Shown here: piece by piece, positions 20,941 through 33,680 of the stretch
Layout of the letters: each line of letters begins with the position of its first letter
Numbering within the stretch: the stretch's first letter is position 1
Source: Trachelipus rathkii
Taxonomy: Eukaryota; Arthropoda; Malacostraca; Isopoda; Trachelipodidae
Reading direction: 5' to 3'
Length of the DNA: 37,500 nt
Assembly (NCBI GenBank): GCA_015478945.1
Contig: JABUQX010002534.1
Location: 7,501-45,000 of the forward strand
Notes under the pieces: model-generated
Told to the model about the DNA's origin: nothing
Seen by the model: only the letters and a program-made list of their open reading frames with translations
The model's database searches: none
Program-made: the position numbers and the translations under genes

Positions 20941-21190
20941 CTCGCAAATAATTTTTGCTTATTTATTGTGTTAGATATGTCCACTGTCTTAAAACAGATA
21001 TGTTGCAAACATCATAGGCTATAAGTTTGTGAAAGTTTGTTTTTGGATTCTTTCTCCTACTAAGTGTGATTGAAAAGAACACAGTCTTAGAACGGATACA
21101 CTCTAAGCGGCGAACATCAAAGCTATTATAAGTTCGGCTCCTGATTTCTTTTTAAGATGTAGCATGTATTTTTAACATTTACTAAATTAT
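20941..21190. repeat. Unassigned spacer with a diverged direct repeat
   Basis: Between LINE G and LINE H, the segment 20982-21030 recurs in diverged form at 21080-21137: both have CAC-GTCTTA-AAC-GATA, then AACATCA and CTAT-ATAAGTT-like strings. No coding sequence is visible. It could be the 3' part of LINE G or an older repeat. Confidence 0.4.
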
Positions 21191-22071
21191 TTCAAAAGTT
21201 CTAGTTTGATTTTACCATTCCTAGCTCACTACTAATTCTAGTGTTTTGAAAAAGTAAAAATCGAATTGAATTGAAATTCAATGACCAATTTCCTGAAAGG
21301 TGTATATCTAATCTTTTCTTGAATGAATCGATTTTGCATTTTTTCACTATTTCATAAGAAAGGATATTCCATTTCCCAATTACATCGTAAGTGAAGAAAT
21401 TCTTTGAAATTGAATTGAAATTCAAAGACGAATTTCCTTAAAGGTGTACATCTAACCTTTTCTTGAGTGAATCGATGTTGCCGCTGTTCACTATTTCATA
21501 AGAAAGGCTATTTCACTTCCCAATTATATCGTAAGTGAAGAAATTCTTTGCTATATTGGTTTGAAATCGTTTGTGAGAAAGTTTATGCCCATTATTTCGT
21601 GGAACATCATTACAATCGTATCTAAAGAATTGCCTGTAATCGATTTTGTCAATTTTTTTTAGTATTTTGAAAACTATTAATTTTCCTCTTAATCTTCTTG
21701 TCAATAAAGAATGGATATCTAATTCACGTAGTCTTTATACGTATGACTTACCTTTCAATTCCGGTTTTAATTTGGTTGCCCTTCTTTGAATTCTTTCAAT
21801 TTTTCTATGTCCTTTTTTGAAGTATGGACTCCGAAATTGTATTGCGTATTCCAGATGAAGTCTAACTAACGTAGGATTATATTTTTAGATTTATATTCGA
21901 AGTTTTTGGCAGTAAAACCTAAAACTTTATTAACTTTCTTAACAGCTTCAGCACATTGTTTCGCAAACTTTAAATCCTTATTAGTTAATCCACCTAAATC
22001 CTTTTCCTCACTGACATCTTTGATAACAGAGTCCTCTATTATGTTATATTCGTTGTTCCTACTCTTAATAG
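21191..22071 (-). pseudogene. LINE H: CR1/L2-like reverse transcriptase C-terminal end
   Basis: The minus-strand translation, with a few frame changes, gives the well-known C-terminal part of CR1/L2-group LINEs in order. These are SEEKDLGGLTNKDLKFAKQC near 22010, VNKVLGFTAKNFEYKSKNIIL near 21910, LEYAIQFRSPYFKKG near 21835, KIERIQRRATKLKPELKG near 21770, TRRLRGKLIVFKILKKID near 21680, RNNGHKLSHKRF near 21580, and KNFFTYDIIGKWNSL, the end of the protein. It is 5'-truncated at 22071, where a piece of another LINE begins. Its last 48 codons are duplicated in tandem. Confidence 0.83.
21263..21550 (-). repeat. In-frame tandem duplication of the LINE H C-terminal codons (2 x 144 bp)
   Basis: Bases 21263-21406 and 21407-21550 are two copies of the same 144-base unit, both with TTGAATTGAAATTCA and GTAAGTGAAGAAATTCTTTG. 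The period is exactly 48 codons, so the reverse transcriptase tail (KNFFTYD...SFKKRLD...) is read twice without a frame change. Confidence 0.82.
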
Positions 22072-22211
22072 TAGGGAGGAGATAATAGGTAGAGTGAGAA
22101 AGTTTAAGAATGGTAAATCTGTAGGTATAAATTGAATAATTACTGGTGAAATGATCAAGAATGGAGGCGAGATTTTGATTGATTGGATATGGAAGTGTGT
22201 CAAAGCGTTTC
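22072..22211 (+). mobile_element. Short LINE fragment F, same family as copies A-D
   Basis: This piece matches 13792-13920 of LINE copy B (shared strings GGTAGAGTGAGAAAGTT, GAATGGTAAATCTG and ACTGGTGAAATGATCAA). It corresponds to the linker between endonuclease and reverse transcriptase. It is wedged between LINE H and LINE I with no TA tract on either side. Confidence 0.78.
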
Positions 22212-25200
22212 AACCACCGATTCCTCACTTTTAGTGGTATTTTACTCGCTACGCAGGGTGAAAATTTTGGTTTACCGTCACACAGTTCGCGCCATACATC
22301 CTGCACCCGAAATGTTTCAATGTTACAAATTTAGCCATCCCAAAAATATTGCAGAATCTCCCCAGTTTATCTGTGGCGAGGTGTGGTGACACTCCACAAC
22401 ATCATTCGAGAACCCGCCTTGCCCCCGAATTGCATGGGATCGCATAATAAATGTCATAATACGCACTCTCTCTTCTCTTTTGGAATGGGAGATCTTTAGT
22501 AGTGCACGATACATTCAACTCGTCGCGCTAAGGAAAATTTTTCACAACCACCTCTTTCCCTTGTTGCGTTGCTGCGACAAGCCCTGTATCTATCGCCCTC
22601 GTGAGCCAGCTGTGCCTCATGTATTACAAAATTCGCCGCACCCCAGATCGGATACCGTAACCACTACCGGTACAGACATTTCTACCCTGCAGTCAAACTG
22701 CCCACCCTCTCCATTCTCCCGACACGATCAGTACTGTCACTCATCAAAAATCTATAGTTCATACATCCATAGCTTATGATGTGAGCTCATCTGAAATTCA
22801 TGCCCCATCCAGTGATGCATGCTCTCCATCAATTCCGGATTCTTCCTCAGCAATTGAAGTGTCCCCTTCGTTATTACTCAATGGTGACTCCCCTCTAACA
22901 AATCTTTAATGAAAACGTTTGGCTCCAGTATCCCCTGGGAAACAGCTAGGACATTCCTTTCCTAGTTTTGAGCGCTCTCTTTTACACGTCGCGTCTCCTC
23001 CTGTGAGATGTCACTATTTTTCAATATCGGGCGACAGATTTCTTAAAATCCACACTTTCTACTCAACTGACTGGGTCTCACAGTGCTTTGCCCAAAAGTG
23101 CCCGTCGCTCGAAACACTATGTTATTGTCACAGTGGAAAGTTATCCGTCGATCTCAGTTATCCCTGATAGTTTTACATACCTCACTTCTGTATCCGTCTC
23201 TGTAGTTACTTATTTAAGCTATTCCGAGACATTCTGACATCCCAAAGAACGTTACCACCAACTCTACTTCTGATGTTCCTCAACTCAGGATCCAGGTTCC
23301 ATACCCTAGGACAGTGGGTACGAGTTTGACCACTTCCCCTCGTGTGCTCATTCACCATGAGACCGAGACAGTCCCTCTGCCCGGGGTGTTGTTCAGGGGA
23401 AGTTCGGAGCCATCGGGGTGGGGAGGGATGACTGTTTTCTCATTTGACTCGGCTTATCTGGGCAAACCCACCAAGACGCTAAGCTTCGTGGGGATGCGCT
23501 TCAAGACCCCTCAATTAATCATCGGATTGATCTTCCTCCTAACAACCCAGTTGGGACTCTTTCTCAAATCGAGACGAGTCTTCAGCGGCCTGACACACCT
23601 GAGATACCCACGCCCGTCTGGGACGATGCTGAGGGTTCCACTGTCTGCCACTGTTGAGAGTCGGACTTCTCAGTCTCTGGCACTGTTGTCTACTCCTCCA
23701 ACGTTAGGTTCCAATCCTGCTGTTGTGGAAGATTATTTAACGGGGCCTCCCGCAGTGAGAGGAGCAACCATTCTCTATCTTAGAGTAAAAACCTACAGTG
23801 CCAATTTTCCATGATTTTCCTCTTCCCCCGGACTTTCGCATACTTCTAAAAAGAAAGCGACGCCAACCGCATAGCAACAATTGTTACAGACCTCACTGCA
23901 GACTGCTACCCAAATTTCGAAGAATTTGGTAGACTTATTGAAATGTATACTCCAAGAGCTGCAACTGTGGAACCCGTCCATTTTATGCAACCATCCAGAT
24001 ACAGGTTGCCTCTCGTTTCCCAAAATTAGGGGGAGGGGCTGTGCGGCGATTCCGTATTATGAATTGGTCCCATTCACCCATATCTCTATCCCTACTCATT
24101 TACACTCGATAGTTGCTCGTGTTCACCTCGACTTCCCGTTTATGTTGTGCTCTGTATACCTTGCCCCTAGCTGCAACTACACGAAGAAGGATCTTTTAGG
24201 ACTGTTTCGAAACCTGTCTCCACCCTTGTTGGTGTTAGGGGATTTCAATATTCGCCACCCATGCTGGGTGACTTCGTTTCGTTACCAAATGCAGATTGGC
24301 TATTGGGTATTTTACAGAGCTTATATATATATTGGATGTCTCAACACATGCTTACCAACGTTCGAACGTTTCGACAAACGTACTTCCCCCTGTGTTGACA
24401 TCTCATTGTACTCTCTATCGAACATTGACAGATTCTGATGGGACAGGTCACCTTACCTTTGTGGAATGACCATTACCAAATAATAAGTATATATCCTTGC
24501 TCTGATCTTCCACAAACGCCCTATACCAGCTGGCGATATGACAGGGATGATTGGTTCTCCTCCGAAGGGCGACTTAAATCCAATGTCTTCCGGCCACAGA
24601 CGTCTTTCCTTTCCCTGTGGATGCATTCACTTATTTTGCGGATGTTGGATTGGAGGCAGCAGAGACCCATATACTTCGCTATTCTGCGTGTCCTCGTTCT
24701 GCTACACCGCAGATTGCGCTCGGACTAACCGTGCAAAGCGTGAACTTTATAGGTCGTACAAGGGTACACCAACACAGTCTAATTTGATCCTCTTTAAAGC
24801 TGCTGCTGCTCGGTCTCGTTGCATAAACAAAAGCACTGGGAAATAGTATTTTAGAACTTACGTTTCCACGGTCAACTCTTCTACGCCATGATCTTCAGTG
24901 TATGGAGTTGTGCCTAAAATTTCTCCCAAGCACTTCAGGGAACCTCCTACGATTATCAGCTAAGGCCCACAACCGTGTGACATCATTTCCGCTCCAAGCA
25001 TAATTAATGATGAGTTGAGATACCATTTTCTACTTCTTGTAGCGATTCTCGGTATCTAGAACCTTTCCGATCGAACCCCGACCGCACAGTCCTCTAACTT
25101 TTCTGTTCCTCTTAGAGAGGATCCTTTATACAATCGATTGTTCACGAGGGTGGGATTACAAGAGGCCCTACGCCTTTGCAAGAATGAAGCACCTTGGCCT

Positions 25201-25345
25201 GAGGTTATCTCGTACCAAATGAGATGTCATCTCCATGTCACTGATTCTGCGTTTCTCCACTCTTTATATAATATAATCTGACTGACAGCATATATCTTAC
25301 CCATTCCCAAGCATGGTGAGAACCCTACAATTCTAGACAACCAAC
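22212..25345 (+). pseudogene. LINE I: Jockey/I-like retrotransposon remnant
   Basis: This segment has more balanced base composition than its surroundings. The left part (to about 23890) is probably a decayed first ORF, but I recognise no zinc knuckle or RNA-binding motif in it. From about 23990 an APE-type endonuclease can be read: GCAAIPYYE near 24040, ARVHLDFPFMLCSVYLAPS near 24115-24170, LLVLGDFNIRHPCW near 24225-24270, then CVDISLYSLSN near 24390. A reverse transcriptase N-terminal part follows with stops and frame changes: NRLFTRVGLQEALRLCKNEAPWPEVISYQM near 25130-25220, then LHSLYN and ILPIPKHGENP near 25300. Homology stops at about 25345, before the catalytic core. The combination is typical of Jockey/I-group LINEs. 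Confidence 0.75.
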
Positions 25346-27190
25346 TTAATTTCAGTCAGAGTTTAAACGTATATGGTACATATGTTTTGACGTGGCCCAG
25401 GCACTATAGTTAAGTGAGATTATACGTATCAGTTTTTATCATAAATAAGTAGTGAGACTGTTAATTTTTATACACTCTTTAGTATTTGTATTGAAGTATT
25501 CGTCATTATTATTTAACAAATAAAGTGAGTACTCTTATAAATAATTTCTGGTCACCTATATTTATTAATATAAAATAAGATTCCGAGTGTTTAACTTTTT
25601 TAATTTTTAAAATGGTACCCTTATTATTGGAGGAAGTTAGTTATATTTAATATAATTATGATTTAATATAAAAAAATAATGATTTTATGATCATGGGTAA
25701 GTACTATAATTCTATAGTGTAAACGTATTTTATTTTTATCCCTATATCAAGTTAATATATAATATACATCACTACATTATATTAAAAACACTAACACACT
25801 AAACACACATTCTACACATCACATATTATATATACGTATATTTACCACTACCCACATTATCAATATTATACATCACTACACTCACATTATTATATTTATG
25901 TATGACTTTTTATTGTTTGTTATTTTGTTTTTTGCAAGTTGGAGTGAATTTATCACCCACCAAAATACGAGCGAACAACTATACTCAACTCAATGATAAA
26001 ACACATACCATTGCTAGTTTGCTACTATATTATCAGTTGTCACTAATAACAATATATTAAATTAAGTGATTTAATACATATTTTGTGAGGTGCTGCTGTA
26101 ATTATAATAAAAAATAATAAATTTCAAAATTCTCCTTTTATATTTTGATTTCTATATTATCAATTTCGATAATTTATATCATAATATAATTAATATTATA
26201 TCATATATTAATTATAATTATATAGATATATTGACATAATTATTATATAATTATATTGATAATTAGTATATTATATATTTTATTAAATTATATACTTATC
26301 AACTTGACCATAATTTAGTTATTATTAATTAAATATATTTTATCTATATTATTATATATTATTTTTTAATTATATTATATATATATTATACTATATATTA
26401 TATATTATATTTATTATATATATATATATCTTAATATATTTATATTATATCAAATTATTTATTTAATTCTTGAGGAGAGTATACGAATTTGTTATTGAGT
26501 AGCAAGTTATAAGAGATTAGGAGCTCTAAAGGTATCCAAAATTTCTATATTACACCCAACGAATAAATATATACATTTTTAGATCGTATTGATTTTTTCA
26601 GTTACATCTATATAATAAATACTATCTCTTAATATCTAGGCTCTATTTTGTAATAAAAAATTAGGAGATATGAGTATGACTTAATCCATAGGAAAAATAT
26701 TATGACGAAAAATCATAATTCCACAGTCGAGCTTTAATTCTTGAGGCGATTAATAAATATAAAAATTATAGACGTAACACTTCAGTACATAAATTCGGTT
26801 TTTTAGAGGTGTAAACCTAACCTAAAAACCTATCAAAAAACCAGCAAACTAAAAAAACCCCCTCAACTTCCGTAACCAAAACACGTTATATCCTCTATAT
26901 ATATAGTCTCTTTCTTCTACCTATAAAGGTTTTAAATGAGGAGGTAATGTACATACACAACTTATAATAACTGTCCTATAATATAATATATTATATATAT
27001 ATATATATTAATATATTAAATATCTAATATATATATATTATTAATTAATATTAATATATATATATATATTATTATATATATATAATATATTAATATATCA
27101 ATATTAATATATATTTATAAATATATATATAGTAATATAATATTTATATTCTATAATATTATATTAAATAATATAATTATATATATAATT
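25346..27190. other. AT-rich stretch without recognisable genes
   Basis: I see no coding frame, RNA gene or transposon motif here. TA/TAATA-rich tracts occur at about 26150-26450 and 26980-27190. More mixed sequence lies at 25900-26140 and 26460-26960; the string TTTAATTCTTGAGG occurs in both 26461-26475 and 26731-26745, hinting at an old repeat. Confidence 0.6.
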
Positions 27191-28600
27191 ATGTACGGTG
27201 TGTGTGTAGGTTGTGTGTGTGTGTGGTGGTGGCTTGCATTTTTGTTTTAATGTTGCTTTGAAGTTACAATGTAATTGGTACGAAATAAGGTAAAATAATG
27301 TGTAATATAAACTTAATTATATATATATATTAACTCTAATGTATAGATTCATCTTCACATTTAGTTTTATAGAGTTTATGGTATATATTTAGTGAATTAT
27401 TTTATTATCATGTTTAGGTTATTCAGCAAAAGAAAATACATAGGTATGAATTGAAGCAGTGCCTATATGTATAATAACTTAATTACACAAATATACATTA
27501 TAAAAGAATTGAGTATCGCAATGAAATTCGCAATAACACAATAACCTAAACTCTGATTATAAAACAGAGTTTCTTCATAAATTCTATTTAATAATGAGTA
27601 TAATTAAATATCAAAATGTTATTGCGGCGCTATCTATAATTGGGTTAATGAAGATAATCATATATTTAAGATAAGTTAATGTTAAATTAACACGATATTT
27701 AGAAAAGAAACCCTTTAATTATTTTAATATTTTTCCCTTTGATACCATCTAATCATTACTCCATCATTACTCTAATTATATTTTATAGGATGTCAACTCT
27801 GTGACCTATAATCAACAAGAATTCTCTATCACAGTCACGCACCGATAATGATGAGATAATATCTAATACACCTAGATTTGGCCTAGATTGGACCAGGTGC
27901 GTGAGTGGCGTGTAGCGTGGTGCGTCACATTTTCGTGAGCGGTATGCTGTACTGTAAGTATGTACTGCACAACACAATTATCCTAGTGTAAACGATGCGG
28001 TGCAATTTATATATAAATGTAGAAGAGTAATCCTGGTGCCTAATGTGGCGTAATGAGACAGTATTTCGGATACCGGTGGCGATGGTGCCGAAGACGCGAC
28101 GCGGGGATGCGAAATGGTTGTGGCTTACCCTGATTGCGGTGCGTGTAAGAGTTGAGCGATTGCTAGCAACATCTAATAATTAACCGGTGCTAATATATTA
28201 TAACGACAATACCCTAGTATCCACTGTATATGTTGCCTTAATAAAGGCGGAAATCATATAAGCCAAATATTATATTCGAGAGGTCAAAGTACCCAAACAA
28301 CTAGGCTTTTAAGGGTAAAGTTATAAATTTGGGCGTGGCTAAAATATATCGACCTCTAATATTTTTATTATTAATTATTCATATGATTTAAGAAGATGAA
28401 AAAAATTTAATTGTTTTTTGATTATTATATTTTTATGTTTAATTGGTCTTTTTATCGTATAGATATATATTTTGGTTGCACTCTTGGGGATTGACCGTAC
28501 TTGATAAGAATACCGTGAATTTTATCTTATCTTACGTGAATTCTATGTATGTATATTTTATTTATATTTTATTTTTATTACCTAAGTAATCTTTTATAAT
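27191..28600. other. Unassigned island of more balanced composition
   Basis: It starts with a short GT-rich run (27197-27232). The part 27780-28330 is clearly richer in G and C than its flanks. The frames are short and show no known protein motif, and I see no tRNA-like box. It could be an old transposon or unique intergenic DNA. Confidence 0.4.
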
Positions 28601-28605
28601 TTGTT

Positions 28606-28641
<36 letters not shown>

Positions 28642-28739
28642 ATATTAATTATTATATATAATTTTATATATATATATATTAATAACTTCATATATTATAT
28701 ATTATATTATTAAATATTTAATTATGAATTATTTATTAG

Positions 28740-28782
<43 letters not shown>

Positions 28783-30359
28783 ATAATTAATATATATATA
28801 TATATTATATATATAATTATATATATTATAATATTAAAATATACTATTAAATAATATAAATATATATATATATACTATATTAGTATATATATATATAATT
28901 ATAATCATATATTAATATATATTATAATTATAATATAATATTAATATAAAATATATTAATAATTATTATAATATATATATTAATATATATAATATATATT
29001 AATTACTTATTTATTAAATTCCGCAAACCTATATGGGCATATTTATTGTAACTAATTGTATAGGGTATATATATAAAATAATTAATATATAATATTAATA
29101 ATAATATTATGAATATAATAATAATATTAATATATAATATTAATATATTAATATATATATAAATAATAAATAATAATATAAGGGTAATTTTTAATTTTAT
29201 TGAGTAGGGACCATTTTATTAATTATATATTTATTATTTTTATGATTATTAAATTATTATTATTAAATATTGAATTAATTTTTTTATATATTAATCTATT
29301 TATTTATATAAATATCCAAATTTTTATTTACATCAAAATATATAAATTTAATTTAAGTTATATATAATTTTAATTTAAATCATTTATATTGGTTATTAAA
29401 TATAATTTATTTTAGGTTTAATTTATTAGAACAGTTTTATTTTTATATATATATATAATAATATTTATATTAATTAAATATATATAATAAATATGTATAT
29501 TATTATTAATATATATATATATATAATAATTATTATATATATGATGGATATTTAGGATATTTGTTTAAAATTGTATTCAATCAATATAAAATATTATTAT
29601 ATTACAAATGAGATATAAATGTAGGTATAAGTGGTCAATAGAGACGATATAATATATATATATAAGTATATGATTAATATATATATATATATAATATATA
29701 TAATAAATATATGACTTAAATAATAGGTCTGTAATTTACTAATTGAGTGAATATATAATATAATTATTATTATATATAATTAAATATAATTATAAAAATT
29801 ATTATAATATATATAATAATAATATTATGTAATAATATTAATAATAATTATATATTAAAATTAATAATTCTATAATATTCTAATAATATTAAATAAGTTA
29901 ATATGTATGTATAATTTTAATAATTAACTTTTAATATTGATTTAATTATGATTAAATTCAATAAAAATTACTTGTTACGGTATTTATTTTATATATATAT
30001 AATTAATTGTAATTATATTATTATATTATTATAGTATAATTATTATTTATATATTATATTATTTATATTTATAAATTTATATATCTAATTTATGTATTAT
30101 ATATTTGTATTATATTATTCCGATCAATAGTATTAATTTAATTATTTATAAATTATTATTCCCATAATTTTTAAAATAATTTAAATTCTATAAGTATAAT
30201 AGTTATAATATTATTTATTAAAACAATAATACTATCCTAAATTATAATAATAAATAATTATAATTAAATAATAAAATAATATAAAAATCAATATATTAAT
30301 TATAATATAATATAATTATTTATATTTTATAATATTATATATTATATATATTAATATAT

Positions 30360-30403
<44 letters not shown>

Positions 30404-30665
30404 TTATATATATATAATATGTATATATTATATATATATATAATATAAATATATCTTTTCTTTTATATTATATGATATTAATAATAATATATAAAATTAA
30501 TATTATATAATATTATATATTAAATATATTTAATATATATATAGTATATATATATATTAATAATATATAATATATCATATATAAATATATATATTATTAT
30601 ATTAACTATAATATTAAATATAATAAATATATATATTATAATATTACATATTATAATATAATTTT
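28601..30665. repeat. About 2 kb of nearly pure A/T sequence
   Basis: Alternating TA, TAATA and TATTA runs dominate, with very few G or C bases except small patches near 29025, 29200 and 29550-29640. No coding sequence is visible. Confidence 0.8.
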
Positions 30666-30829
30666 AGTAATTTATTTAAATTACTCTAATTTAATCAACT
30701 TTTTCAAAAATTTCCCCCCTTTATATTTTAAACCTAATAAATTCAGCTATCATGAAATTTTTCGTTTTCATTTGATGTCCCTCCGGAGTGTGGGAGTTCA
30801 AAACTTAATAATACCGCATACTCTTTGAA

Positions 30830-31868
30830 CATATATTCCCTCTCCTTATCTATCTCATCATCTCCTTCTTATCGTCTAGTATATATCTTCTCTCTATAAC
30901 GTACTCTCTCACTTATCTAACTCTCTATATCTACATATATATTACTCTATACTAAAAAAATCTCTACTCTCGATTATATTCTCTCGTCATCTATCAATCT
31001 CTATCTTCATTCTCTCTTACTATTCATCTCATTCTATCTCTTACTCTCATTCATCTTCTCTCTCTCCTCTCTCTATCTTCTCTCTCTCTCTCATCGTAAA
31101 TCTTATTATTATTATATCTTTCTCAACCTTTTCATTATTAAAATTTAACTATATATCTCTATCTTACCAGGGTTGTAGATATATATATATTATATATATT
31201 TACTAATATCATATATCTATATCTCTATCATATATATATTATATCATCTATATTAAAACTTGATATCTAATACTAATATCTTCTTACTCTATATATATAT
31301 ATATATATATTATAATATACCTCTATATCTTATCAATATATTCCTAGTATATATTATATATATTCTGATCTATCTATATATAATATATATTATTTATATA
31401 TAAGTATATATACTATATCTCTCATCATCTCTCATAAATATATCTCTACTATTCAGTTCATCTATATTATATATATTATATAGGTGTATATATTAATTAT
31501 TATATATACTCTCTCTCTTATCTGAATATATATATCGTATATTTTCTATAACTCTTATATATATATATATTATATCATAATTCTTATCTCTTACTATATA
31601 TATAATATATATTATACTCTTATATATATATATTACTATATATATATACCTCGGTGTACTATATAATCATCTATCATTATATAGTCTTCATACTCTCTCT
31701 CTATACTCTATATCTCTCTATCTATCTCTCTATTTATCTATATACCTCTATACGTATATATCTATTATAATATATATACTCTATCTATATACTATATCTA
31801 GTTCTATATCTACATCCGTAATCTCTTTCCACAACTTTTCATTAAACTCTCTCTCGTCTTCGCTCTCT

Positions 31869-31910
<42 letters not shown>

Positions 31911-32137
31911 CTCGCTCTTCTCTATCTCATCTCTCTCTCTCTCTCTCGTCTCTCCTCTCGTCTCCTCTCTCTCCATTCGTAAATCTCTTTTCCAACTTCC
32001 TCTCTCCTCCCGGCTTGCTGTCTGCCGTGGTTGGTGTCCCCATCTCTCTCTCTCTCTCCCATCGTAATCCCTAGTTCCACTTCTCTTCTCTCTCTCTCTC
32101 CTCAGTCACCTCTCTCTCTCTAAATCTCTCTCTCTCT
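30830..32137. repeat. Long degenerate (TC)n pyrimidine tract mixed with TA runs
   Basis: TCTC and CTCTAT strings extend over about 1.3 kb, most regular at 31020-31100, 31850-31975 and 32040-32130, with TA-rich stretches between. A partly repeated unit around ATCTCTTTCCACAACTT (31820) and ATCTCTTTTCCAACTT (31982) suggests an internally duplicated satellite-like block. Confidence 0.75.
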
Positions 32138-32196
32138 AATATAGTATATATATAATATATAATATATTAATTATACTATATATATATATATATATA

Positions 32197-32245
<49 letters not shown>

Positions 32246-32292
32246 ATATGATATATATATATAATATAATATATATATATATATATATATAT
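32138..32292. repeat. (TA)n-type tract
   Basis: TA repeat at the right end of the pyrimidine tract. The following 32293-32770 is T-rich sequence whose open frames are low-complexity (Phe/Tyr-rich), and I do not call genes in it. Confidence 0.9.
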
Positions 32293-32770
32293 CACTATCA
32301 TTATATATCTCTCATTCTTTCCCTTACTCACTGTCATTTTTCTTTTTCTCTCACGATCTCACACTATTTTCTTACCTCAATAGTTTTTAAAGTACCCAAG
32401 TTTTCCGGTCGAATGAGCGTCTATCTCCCTTTTCTCTCTCAAGGCTTCTATTTTTCAATTTTTTTAAGACTGATTTTAACGAGTGTTAACAGTTCACCCA
32501 ATAGACTCTGTTCTTTTACTTGTCTATTTTAAGACTTTCGTCTGTAGTTGGCAAAATATATATTTTCTTCTGTGCTTTTGTAAATGTTTTTATTCAATAG
32601 CTTTTTCTTTTATTTTAATTTTTAATTCTTTTTATTTTTTTTTACTTATTTTTTATTATATGATTTTTTTTTTTGTATTTTCTTTCGTTCGATATGATAA
32701 TATTTAACAGCCTTCCTTTATAGAATTTTCATTTGTTAATATTGTATTTCATTAGAAGTATAACATATGC

Positions 32771-33320
32771 TTTTAATTCCCTATTATTAGTGTTATTATT
32801 ATTATTAATTTATTATATTATTATTTTCATTATTATAAATTCTTATTCTACATTATTATTATATCATTCTTCTTAATATATTATTAATTATTATTATTAT
32901 TATTATCTTATTCATTATTCATTATTATTATTATAATTATCTATAATTATTGTATGCTATTTATTTATTATTATTATTTATTATTATTAATTCTTTTTAT
33001 TGTATATTAAAAAAAGTAATTTAATTTTTAACTTAGTATAAAATAAGATTGGAAATATTCCCATATTATTATTATTGATTATTATTATTCAATTCATTGA
33101 ATTGTATTGTTATTATTCTTATTGATTATTATTTTATTCTTATTATTAGTTTCAGATTATTATTATTATTATCTTATTATTCATTATTATTATTATTATT
33201 GATTATTATTATTATTATTATTAGTTATTATATTATTTTTATTATTAATTTATTATATTAATTATTATTATAATAGTCATTATTATTTATATTAATATTG
33301 TATTCTTATATTATCTGTAT
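32771..33320. repeat. (TTA)n trinucleotide tract
   Basis: Imperfect TTA/ATT trinucleotide repeats with interspersed CATTATT and GATTATT variants extend over about 550 bases. Confidence 0.88.
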
Positions 33321-33403
33321 TAATATATATATATATATATATATACTATAATGATTATATATATATATATATAATATATATAGTATAATATATTTAGTAA
33401 TAC

Positions 33404-33442
<39 letters not shown>

Positions 33443-33468
33443 TATTATATATATATATACATATATAG

Positions 33469-33529
<61 letters not shown>

Positions 33530-33556
33530 ATCATATATTTATATATATATATATAT

Positions 33557-33608
<52 letters not shown>

Positions 33609-33680
33609 ATATATATACTATATATATATATACTATTTATTATATATAATATATATATATATATAAAATATATATATATA
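33321..33680. repeat. (TA)n-type tract
   Basis: Long TA repeat joining the TTA tract to the balanced-composition island that follows. Confidence 0.95.

Noticed and set aside
26810..26835. CCTAACCTAA, like the arthropod telomere repeat TTAGG
   Set aside because: Only two units; not enough for an interstitial telomere.
28601..30665. Possible mitochondrial insert because of extreme A/T content
   Set aside because: No mitochondrial protein, rRNA or tRNA sequence could be recognised.
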